Part shown: positions 24,401 through 36,400 of the stretch, one piece after another | Position numbering within the stretch: position 1 is the stretch's first letter | Layout: each line of letters starts with the position of its first letter | Position numbers and translations under genes: made by a program | DNA from: a virus | Direction: 5' to 3' (one strand) | Virus record (IMG/VR): IMGVR_UViG_3300032092_002160 | Location: 1 to 40,382 of that record | Length of the DNA stretch: 40,382 bases | The notes under the pieces: generated by a model | Told to the model about the DNA's origin: nothing | The model's input: only the letters and a program-made list of their open reading frames with translations | Database searches by the model: none

Positions 24401-27400
24401 TGACGAGAACGGGAATCCGATTCGCAATCCTAAAGGGCACGTTACCCTTCATGTCGTTGACGTAGCCGTAATTGACAGGCGTCGCATGAAGATGTGGCAG
24501 AGGGCTGACGTCCGTAGCATTTTCACCGACTTCGGTCACTTTACCCGTACGTTCACGACGTACATGCACAACCTATCTCAGGCTACTGGCATCAAGTTGC
24601 CATCCGAGAAGTTGTTTGCCAAGGAGTTTGGGAGTCAGGCTGGCAAGGTCCGTGACCTGATGTACGAGACCTTTGGTGGTCGTAAGCGTGTTGACGAGTC
24701 TTTCATCAACGTTCCTTCCGACGGCTACACTGGCAACAAGGACGGCCCCAACTACCCATTCCACTCGCTTCGCTTTGAGTTGCTGGCTGGACTTCAGAGG
24801 CAGACCCGAGTCTTTGCCGAGACCTTCGGCAATAACCTAGGCAACCTCCCGTACAACCACATTGAGGCCTATGAGGGCGTTCGACGCAACCTGATGGTGG
24901 GCGGTTTCCGTGTCCATGAACTGGACAATGACCGCAAGTTCTGGTCCAACGGGGCTGGCTACGAGATTCGTGGCGACGCTGGACGCTTCAGGCTGTTCAC
25001 CCCATACGGCAACTCTGTTGGAGTATTCAAGACCCCAGAGAGGGCTTTTGCGGCGGCTGACAAGCATGCCAAGAAATTAGACCTAGCCGACTTTACTCCT
25101 ACCTCTGGCAATGAAGGTGTGACGATTGACGGGGATACCAACATTACCCCGACCATCGCCGCATCAATCAACGGCTCCACCAACATGATGGTTTCTGGTG
25201 GCAGGATTTACAACATGGGCATTCAGAAGGACAACAACTTCGAGTTGTCTAGGTTCAAGAATGCCGTCGCTGGGTTTAGCGACGTTTCTGGCCCTGTTCA
25301 GCAAAATTATAGCGGTACCCTGAATAGAACCTTCCTGTCGAAGATGGGTGCCCCGACCATTACCCTTGGGGAACTGTGCGGCTCTAAGGCTAACAACAAG
25401 AATCACATTCTTTACAAGTACCCTCAACTTAAGGAACTGGTGGTGTACTGCTCCTTGGGTAGCCCTCTTAACGGGGACATTGATGTTCAGTTCGGGATTG
25501 GGCGTCAGACGATGGATGCCATCGGCATCAGCAAGGCTTTGGCGTCGCACAGGAACTTCGAGAAAATCATTGAGGCTGAACTCGCTCCACATCTCCAGTC
25601 TTGGGTTTCTGCCATGGAGGGCGAACTGCCAGCCCACATGCTTGCCTTTAACTTCACGGGCAAAGGGCTTGAATCTGAACTAATGGGAGTTGGCCAGTTA
25701 TCTAACCTGAACAGGGAATTTCTCGCTTACAAGGCCAGCGGAAATCCAAATGCAACGTTTAAGGATTTCTTGGGAGACGTTGCTTCAAAGAAGGCCAATG
25801 ACGTTGCCTACGATTACATCAATGCGACCAAACTTAGCCAAGCGGAACAACAAAGGATTAACTCAAACATTCCAACATGGGGTGCAGGTGGTAACTATGT
25901 TAAGTCTATCTGGGTCATGGGAGCCGATGACTATGGTCTCGGTGCAAGAGGTAGGAACAAGGTAGTAACAAAGAAGGACAAAAACGGGAGGCTTCTGTAT
26001 TCCCTCGACGATGCCCAGCAAAAGGCCGTAAACGATTTCTTCCTGAAGATAGTGCAGTCATTTACTGGCACCAATCCTTCATCCTATTCCATGAACGTGA
26101 TGGGCAGGAACGTCTACCTAGTTGACCCAAAGGTGGTTGATTTGAATACGCTAATCCCAATTTTTAAGCAACTTGATGCGGTAAACGTTGGAGATGGCAA
26201 TAACCTGAAAATGGCCATTGTAAGAGAGTTGCAGAACGCAGAAGGATTCCTTCATGCCATTTCAAAAGACCCAAGTAGGCGTGTAAATAGTAGGGGGGTA
26301 TTTGACCAAGGTGCGGCAGATTCAAATAGGGCTATGATGGCACTTGGTTTTACACAAAACGCAGTAGTCATAGACAAGGATGCTCAAGGAGTACCAGCAA
26401 GATGGACTGGAGAAGCAGACATTCCAATGCAAGTCGCACTTCTTGCTAATGGTGTCGGAGATTACTCGATTCTTCAACTTCAGGGCGGTTCTGACCCAGC
26501 ACTTCAGACTACTTCCGAACTAATCATCCACTCAAAGTTTATCCCAATCACAGTTAAGAACATTTTGAGTGCATCCAGCGACGTCAAGGGGCTGATGAAC
26601 CAAGTTCAGGCAATTGCTGGTAAGTTCCCATACAAGTCTGGCGAGACAATCATGTCGGTCAACATGTCCATGGCTATGCTTAGGCAGTCCCCGTTCTTGG
26701 ACTATGATTACGGCACAAAGAAGTACATCGGTACTGGCTCTCTGCATGATGCGTATGCCAATGGGTTGCATGTCATGCTTCTTCAGAGCGTGGCACAAGA
26801 CCTTCTTCCTAACCTTTCCCAGAACGACCTAGCCCAGTTGGCTACGACCCAAGGGGCTGAGAAGTTTGTTCGTGCGACGTTCGACATGGAGCAGAACGGG
26901 AAAGCCTACTTTGCCAGACAGATTGGTATGGCAGTTCAGCAGATTCTTACTGGTACGGACGTAATTAGCGGCAATGGGCAAAGCCTCGCTAACGTTGCCA
27001 TGGTCATGGGTAACATCGGTAGCGACGCAAATCTTACCCAGTTCATGTCAAACCCTGACACGCTTGGCCCTACCATGGTCAACGCTGGCTACGCAAAGTT
27101 GATGAAGGTTGCCATGTTTGCTGACACTTCGGTGATGAAGAACGCTTTTAAGAGCAACCTGTTCCAGAACGACAAGTCATCTAAGTTCAACAAGTTCACC
27201 AACGCACTTGGGACTCTCACCAAGAACACGCTTGAGGCCTCTGGGGTTAAACTCCACGAGCCACGACCAAGCGTCAGGGGTGGCTATGGCACGTCTCCAA
27301 ATCCCAAACTGATGGTCGGTGGCTACCAGAACTCCACCAATGCCCGCATGCAGGAGATGATTGACCTCGGCATGGCTCGCCAAATCAGGACCGACGCTGG

Positions 27401-30400
27401 CAAGATTTACCATGCGTTCGAGTTTACAGACGCCGACTCCCAGTTGAAGTTGGAGTCCGCCAGAGGTGAACTGCACCTGTTGCCACTACTTGGCGGCTAC
27501 GGGCTGGACGACACCGCTACCGAAGGTCTGGACAATGTAGCCAACCGATTCTTCGACGAGTACCTGAAGGCTCGTGCATCCAACGACAAGGCGGCTATGG
27601 ACCAAATTGTGGCCCGCCTTTCTTACATCAAGTTGTCTGACCTGTTGGACCACAAGTTGCTGTACAACTTCTACCCCAACCTGAAGAACGTGATGGTCGG
27701 GTTCAGCACTGGCTATGATGCCAGTTATGCCCCTAACATTAACAAAATCACCATCGGCATTGACCGACTGATTGGGGACGAGGTTAACAGACGTATCGAA
27801 GCCAACAAGATTCCTACCAGCATCTTTGAGGATGGCCCAGACAGGGGTACACGTGCCCTTCTTCTTCACGAGATTCAGCACTCCATCCAGAAGGTCGAAG
27901 GCTGGACTGATGCTTACTCGGTAAACAACCTCGAAGACTTCAACGTTGGTGCCATCAGATTTCTCGTTGGTGAAATCATGGGCAACAAGGAGGCTGTTGG
28001 CGTCTCTAGGGACGTCTTGAGCAACAAGGACATTGATTTCCTTGAGAAGTACTTTGGTCCAGACGCCAAGATTGGAACTAAGACCCCTCTTGACGTCCTC
28101 AATGCAGTCAGGCGTTTGATTGACTCGCCTATGCACAAGCAAATCAGTGCGTTTGCCTTGCCAGCGGTGATGCGTGTGGTCGGCCAGATGGTCTTGGCGG
28201 TATCTGACGCTTACGGGGAAATGTCCGAGTCGCACCCTGAACGCAAGAAGGCACAAGCGGTTGTAAGGGACTTGGAGAACATTCATCGTAAGGTTAACCA
28301 GTACAACCAGATGATTAAGGACGGCACGGCATCTCCGAATGACGTGTACGTGGCACTTACCAAGCGTGGCGGCATCATCGAGGCTATTGGAGACATGCAA
28401 AACAGGTCTTACAGCCTTGGCGACTCGCCAATCGCAAAAGCCCTGTTCAACGACATGTCCTATGCCAATAGGTACCTTGCCGAGTCCCTGTCGCTACTCC
28501 AGCAGAACGAGTCCCTCAAGGCACTCACTGTCGGGGACACCAACGGGCAGATGCTGGCCCTACGCCAGATTGCCGACACCTTGTCCGACATGCACTACCA
28601 CGGCATGCGGAACGAGATTGAGGCCAACATGACCGAACGCAGGAGCAAGATGAGCCAAGCCGAACTGAACAAGTCTGGCCTGTCTCCCTCTGGCGAGCGA
28701 ATCAGCGGCATTGAAGGCTTTGAAGGTCCATTGGATGTTGGCGTTGGTGGCAACAGCCTCAGGAAACTCGGCTTGGCTATCGCCGAAAAGAAGTCCGTAC
28801 GCTCCCTGATGTTCGGTCAGAACCCCAACCTGATGGTTGGCGGTCTTGGCCTTGGCATGAGTGCCTTTGACGCCACCAGACAGGGCGGAATGACGGACAA
28901 CCTTCGAGTCCTAGAAACGCTTGGAAGATTGGCCACTGTTTCCCACAGCATCAAGGCCATCAACGATGACCTTAGTGCCCTGAAATTGTACGGGTTTACC
29001 AGCCGTGGCTGGGAGGTAGATGCCGAGACTGGCAAGATTTCTCTCGTCTACAAGAAGGGTACCATGAAGGGTACAAAGGACTTCGATGCGGTAGATGCAG
29101 ATGAACTGAATCTCAGGGACAGGATGCGTCGTGGCAGGGATGCTGGTACTGGCACCATGTCTATCGCTAGCAACGATGGCGAGTTCGTAATCGTCAATGC
29201 ACTGGACAAGGAAAACAAGGGTACGCTCAACATCGAGCAACTTGCCAGCCTGTTGGATGCCAAGATTGAACTGATGGAGTCCATCGAGACTCCAGTTGAG
29301 GCAGTCAACATCATCATGGATGACCCTGACTTCCCACCAGTCATCTTGGCTGACAACATCGTATCCTACCTTGCTGGCCGTGGCGTATCTGCGGACGGCA
29401 TTTCTCTGTCAAACGCAGAGTCAATCGCCAAGGTATTTGTAGGACAAAATCTCACCAAGGCGGAATTGGTCAACATCATGGCCTTCTTCCACCAGCAGTT
29501 GGTGGACGAAATAACCTACGGAAGCAAGGAGTCGTTCATCGCCAAGGCCACCGAAAAAGCCATGTCGGTGGTCAATCGTGAGAGTGGTCTTACCATGACC
29601 GAGGCCCTTTCTGTTCTTGAGTCTGGGTTTGCTGGAGATGTAAGCAACACCGCAACTTCTATTCTTACTGGTAACGAGAATACTACTGGAGAGTTCTACC
29701 ATGTTGCTTCCAAGGACGAGGACTCCAAGCAACTTGGATTGTTTAGAGCCAGACGTGGCATCCTTAGGTTTGAATTGAGAAAGCCAACTTTCATCTCTCA
29801 GGCAGATTGGGATAGTTGGGTAAGTGAGCGTCTTGGCAGGACAAAGTACCTGAAGAAAGAGAAAGGCGGGAACTATTACCTCACTGGCGAGTCGTTGTCC
29901 TCAAGCGAGATTCGAACCAATCAAAACAACACCGCAGATTTGCATGCCGCCGCCAAGCAATTGAACAGGCGTCTCGCAAGAAAACTGGTGTTGCTTAAGC
30001 CCTTCATCGAAGGGATGACTAGTTACCTTAGGTCTGCTGATTTCGCTACTCTTTCCCAGAACACTAAACGCACCGCATTGTTCTCGTTGCTGGACGAGAT
30101 GTACAAGGACTCGATTAAGGTGAATCCTTACTCGGAATCCGACAAGCATCAGGCAAGGAATGAAATCAGAAGGATGCAAAGCGACAGGGATGACTTTGGT
30201 ACCAGTGGATTTAGCGAGTCCGTTTCGAGACTGCTTTACCCAGACGAGGTGACGACTCCAGATTCCATTGCCAAGCATGGCAAGCCATTGCCAAGGTTCG
30301 GCACTGAGACCCTTAGCCGTAGCGTGATTGGCACTTCCGCAGACCCTAACTCGATTCTTTTCAACACAAGGTCCATCTTGTCCCCAATCGTCGGTTTGAC

Positions 30401-33400
30401 TGCGGACAGGAACATTGGCTTCAGGAGTTATCGTGACGTTGAGCCTGAAGTCCTTAAGGCGAATCTTGGTCAGGTAATCCACAAGGTATTCTATTACAAC
30501 GACGAGTTCTTTGGCCAAGTCTACGGAGTTCCGCACGACCTTAGCCAGTTCTACCTGAACCATGTCGTAGCCTCGTCTTATCTTTATGCTTGGGGCAATT
30601 ACCTGTCTTCCGAAGCCCAGACTTACAACCTTGAGGCAATGCCAGTGGATAACATCGCTGAGATTGTCAAAAAGGTGTATTCGCTTTCTGCCCTTGCTGG
30701 GGAGTTGGAGATGCGTCACGTGCTTTCTCTCCAGAACATCAGTCCTAGGGCACTGCCAATCACGATTAACCCAGAAAGAAGGAGCAAGTTGTTCAGGGAT
30801 ACTAGAAACAACACAACTTGGCAGGGGCAACAGGTTTACAAAGATGCAATGGCTCTTGATGCAAGCGTCGTCTCCGCCACCAATGGTTACGTCTCAAAGG
30901 CTGGGGAAGTTGTCATTACGGATTCTAGGCTGGCACAAAGCCTAGCGGCCAATCAGGTGGGCAAAATCGAGAGCATTCCAGTCCCAGTCAAGGGCAAAGG
31001 TACGCCGATTGAGATGATTCACAAGGCCGAGCGTGTTGGTGCCATGGTTCACTTCGAGGACATGAAACTCCGAGACTACCTGTTCGGCACTGTCTATGGC
31101 GAAGGCCGTGTCCTTAGGTCTGGCACCAGCGTCGTAAGCAAACTTCTGGAAATCAGAAACAGCCTATCCTCCAACACTGAATCTCCTAGGAAATCTCTCC
31201 CGCAAAAGAGAGACAAGTCTGCGATGATGTGGAACGGGACGCATGCCCTGCATTCGTCCATGTACTTCTCTGCGGTCACTAACGGAATCGACAAGAGTGC
31301 CCTTACTCGTGCCGTCAGCAATACTCCATTTCTGATAGACATTCTTCAGAACCACAACAAGTACGCACTTCCGTTTGATGCCCATACTGTAAACGCCGCC
31401 TTGGCTCCTCTTGTGCTTACGGCAATGGCGGAGAAACAGGCGTACATCTATCAGGGCAAGGTTGTAGAGGGCGATTTCCTCCTTCCAGAACAAAGGGCGG
31501 CATTCAATGCAATCGTATCTGGAGAGCCTACTCCTACGTTGCCAGCGTTTTGGGCTACATTGGAGGGCTGGCAAAAGAACCACATCTTGGGATACTTCAA
31601 CAACAACAATGTCGTTCACACGTTCGACAACCTTGTTGGTGCAATGTCGGCCAAGTCTATTATCGAGCGTCTCAAGACGGCTGAAGCGGGTTCACTGACG
31701 GCCATGGATGCCCTGTTCGCCAACGCTGGCGGATTCGTAAAAGCCATGGAAAACGCATTGGATACGTATCTTTCGCATGATGCGTTCTGGTGGGAAACTG
31801 GCGTCCAAGGTGGTGCTCCGTTCCTAGACACTTCCGAGGGCAACTACGGAATCAACAGGATGCACGACAACGTTACCATGTTCTTCGCAAGGGCTGGCGA
31901 AGGACTGGAGCACGTGAGCAACCATGAGTTTGCTGGGTACGTAATTGCACTAAACAGCGTACCAGCCTTTGACCATGTCGAGACTGCTACTGTTGGCGGT
32001 CTTACCATTCCCTACACTGAAGCGACTGGCAACGAAATCAGGGGTTCTGGACGCAGGTTTGTGTTCGGACAGAATGTTCAGACCGATAAGGGTCTGGAAT
32101 TTGTTAAGGCAAGCGGCTTCTTCGGAAGTGGCACTCCGTTCATCAACCTAGGAGAACAAATCAATGCTGGTAACGAGATAATCTTCCCAAGAACTGGCGG
32201 CGTTTCCTCTGCACGTTCCATCTTGGACAACAAGAACAACTACGAGTCTTTCGTTACCCGTTCGCCTCAGTTTAAGTTGGTTCCCTCCGACAAGGGTGGC
32301 ATCGCCTCCCAGATTCTCGCTGGTAGGCAGGAACTGACAAAGTCTGGTATTTCTTCCCTTCTTGAAGACCAACCTTCAACTGGAGTAAACCTAAGGGAGC
32401 ATAAGTTCAGCAAGCGTGGCGTTGGCCTCACTTCCGCATTCATGCGTAAGCAGATGGTCGATGGTATCATCAGGGAGGCCAGACGTGCCAACAAGGAGTC
32501 GGCTGTCATCGAGCCAGCCAGATACAAGTTGTCTGGCAGAATTAAGCCGAACCTTAACATCATGGCCGCTGAGAGTGATGCCACTAAGGCTCAATACCTA
32601 TCTGAACTTGCCATCTACGGGGCGACTTCAATCTCTCCTACTCCGTACACTATCGTTCAAGGGGCTCAAGACGTAGACAGCAACAAGTTGCCTTTGATTT
32701 CCGCTCCGTTTGGTCACAAGCCTTCGTACGGGTTCGCGTTCAAGAAACTCTCGGATGGTAGCACTGTCGTTAACGTGACTGGCGACCACTTCTCCCACAA
32801 GTACATGCTCAAGTCCTCCAGAAAGGGCATCTATCAGAAAAAGTCGTACTTTGGTTTCAACATTCAGGAAGGCTTGGGGTACAATCCGAACAATGGACTG
32901 ATGACCCCGTCTGCGTTCCAAGGCGTCAGCATGGGAATGAAAACAGATGTTGAAGGCATCCCAGATGCAGTACTTGCCTATGCCCAGTTTGGCGGTCCTG
33001 CTTGGGTTGATGAGATAATCAAGGTAGCAGACCACACGCTTGCCAACGGGATTAGCGAAACGAGAGTTGAAAACAACGTCCTCGCTGGCACTGGCGATGT
33101 TCTGGTCCAAGGCGTACACAAACAGGCGTTGCTTGATGGGACGTTTGCTGGAAGCGAAGACAAACTGGTTCCAGCCTATGAGATGGCTCGTCATGGCATT
33201 AGTCATAATTACATGACATTCACCTTCCCTCCAAACACCCCTCCAGAGGTAATGAAGGGAACTCTGATGCTCCTGTTTGCAAGCAATGCTTCTATTGAGT
33301 TGGCCAGATGGAATGCGTCTGCTTTTGGCGGGTACACGTTGAGTTACTACGGCAAAGATGGAGTTGGGTCTGGTCTAGGAAAAGCCCAGATGGATTACAT

Positions 33401-36400
33401 CAAGTCTGGAAGTCGTCGTTCACTTACTCCCGATGGAAGTGCCATGAACGCCCAGAGCATGAACACGTTGTTCAAGGAAACCCTTAATCTATCCACCAAA
33501 AAGGCCACATCCAGTTCCCTTCCGCTTCAGGACATTTGGGCTCCGTTCAACTTGATGAACCAGTCCGAACTCAATGGGCACCTTGATACCCTCATGGGAA
33601 TGATTGTCGGCAAGGACCATGGGTACTTCCTGCCGCAGTCCGAAAAGCAATTGATTGCCAGCGGCGACACCAAGGTTGCCATTGAGGCCATGTTCCCGAA
33701 CAGGCCTGATTTGCTCGATTACGCTTGGGACAATGAAAGCACTGGCGACGTCTCCATCGTAGAGCAAAAGGACAAGAAGAAGAAGGTCACTGGCTACCTC
33801 ATTGGCTACAACATCCAGACTGGCTATGACGAGGCTGGCAACAAGACCTATGCCCGTCGTGTCGTTTCCGCCCGCACCCGTGCCGAAGCCGAGGCAATCA
33901 AACTCAAGTTCACTGTAAGCACCAGTAAGGCTGAACTTGCGATGGCCATCGAGCGAATCTCGAACAACGGGGGACAGGCAATCAAGTTGAACGCTTTGGA
34001 CGCTGGCAACGTCGTGTTCGAACCTATGACCAACAGGGTGGCGTCCCTCGGGTCGGATGGTGTTCTGACATACAAGAAGGCCGACACACAGACTGTCGGA
34101 CACACCGACAAGCCAATGTCCGCCCAGATGGCCGAAGCGATTGCCAATACGCTGGCTCAGAATCAGGGCCTAAGCGTCAACATCGGTCAGCCTACCGCCA
34201 ACCTGATGGTGGGTAACAGGAACAGCATGGACTTGGAGGCTTCGCTTCGTCGTCGCATCCAGTTCGGTTCTGGCCTTGGTCCGATTGAGTTCTCCTCCAG
34301 ACTCATGAACGCCATCGCTTACGGCAAGTTGAAGAACAAGCCAGAGCACATGGCCTACCCAGCGACCCTCACTGGTGCCGAGTGGTTCAAGTTCCTCAAG
34401 GAATCTCAGGTGAGCAAGGACGAGTTTAGGCAGACTGGACTTGTCACGCTACTGCATGCCAACAAAGACCAGCAGATTTCCAGACAGGAACTGGCTGAGT
34501 TCGTCCACACAACCTACCCGTCCACCTATCGAATCTCTAGGCACACCAACCCAATCGTCGAGGAATCTGATGCCAGTACCTTCAGACTTCCTTGGGGCGA
34601 GGACATTGCCACCAAGGAAAATCAGGTGCTCAAGGACTTGTCCACGAACCTGATTGTAATCGGTGACGCCATCGACTCGGCAATCAAGCCAGACACCACT
34701 CCAGAAGCCATCGCCGAAATCGAGTTGCTCAAGAAGTCCATGATGACTGCGTTGGACACACTCATCAAGGAAGCCAACTTGCCAGCGTCAATCAAGGAAC
34801 GTGCGACCATGGCTGGCGTGTTCGAGTCCCTTAAGGAAGAAATCGAAAAGCAGGTGTCGTCCGACAATCAGGACAGCGTCGTGAGGTTCGGTAGCCAAAG
34901 GACCATCAGGCCGATGCAGTTGAACTACCTGTACAAGACCTTCATCGAGTCTCGCATGGAGTCGCTGAATACGATGGCCCTTGATTACTTTGGTGGCCAT
35001 GACGGGCTTCAAATCCAAGACCCGTATTCCTACTTGAAGATGGATACGTTCATGATGGACCCTGATGCCAACAAGAAACTGTTTGGTTTCAGCGTCAACG
35101 AGTCCTACAACCCGATGGGTCCGTACACCCGAAATACTTGGGACTTGGGGTTGATGATGAAGGTGAATCAGAACAACCACAACTCCTACGCAACGGCCTT
35201 TGGTCAGTACACGTCTTCCGTGATGCAGTCCGAAATCATGGGCCCTAAGACTCAATTGATGTTTGATTCTTACAGGGCTGAACTTGATGAAAGGCTCAAG
35301 AAGACAAACAACCCAGAGGACATTCGCAGGATTAGGTCCATTCAGGCTTCCCTAGACCGAGTCAGAGAGGCCCGCATCGCAATCAACCACAACTACAACT
35401 TCAACGATGCTAGCCACTACTCTGGCAACCCGAACAGCACGTTCCAGTTGGGCCACCTGCGTGAGACAGTCACCATCAAGAACGCAGAACTTGGGTTGTT
35501 CACCTTTGGAGACAAGAAGTTCGTCGGCGGCGATAAGTTGACCGACCCAGTCTCTGGTGTTCAGGGTAAGCCAGAGCCAGTCATCGTCATCGAGGAGATT
35601 CAGTCTGATACCTTCCAGAGATACGAAGTGTCTGCCGCTGGTAAGCAGGAGATGGCACTTCCAGACTCGTTCGAGCAAGTCGAAGGGATACTCCGTGCTG
35701 GCGACTTGGCTAATGTCAGCAAACAAATCGAGAAACTGGAGACGCTGCTTCAGAACAACGAGTCTTGTGTTAAGTCGCAAATGAACTCCCTGAGCACAGT
35801 AAATGGGTACACGACAAAGTTCGATGCGATTTTCCTGCGTACCCTTGCCAAATCGTTGCTCAACCCGTTCGAAGTCTATTCCCTTTACAGGGCCTACTAC
35901 GAGACCCTGAAGGAAAGTCACCACGACGAGATGACCTCTAGCCAATTCAATGAGGTCTTCGTCAACACTGGCAGAACTGTAAAGCCCAGCGGGAACTACG
36001 CCCACATGGCTGAGACCACTCCAGAAATCCCAGTCTATGAGATTGATTTCGATGCTCTGGATAGGATTAGCAAGAGTCTAGATACCAGCCTTTACGACAA
36101 GAACTCTCACTTGTACAAGGTAATGAACCTGATTGGTGCTGAGGCTTCGGTCATTCTTGCTAAGACGATTTACGCAAACTCCCCGTCGGTACTCCATGGG
36201 GTCAAGAGGTCGATGCTACCACACGCCCAAATTGCTGGCTGTATCGTTCCTATCGTTGGGATGATGGATGAGGTCGCCGCATCAATGGGCAAGATGGCAG
36301 ATACAATCAACGACGCCGTTTCTTCTGATTTGATTGATTATGACATGGTCGGCGGAAAGGTGATTCAGTGGGTCAAGGACAGGATTAAGTTCTTGGAGTC

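Noticed and set aside
27486-28400. Long minus-strand frames inside the giant gene (also 29901-30830)
   Set aside because: They lie entirely opposite the giant coding frame, with composition expected of antisense shadows.
29690-29810. GEFYHVASKD segment of the giant protein as an ADP-ribosyltransferase start
   Set aside because: Only the first motif is present; no matching STS or ExE motif was found at the expected distances.
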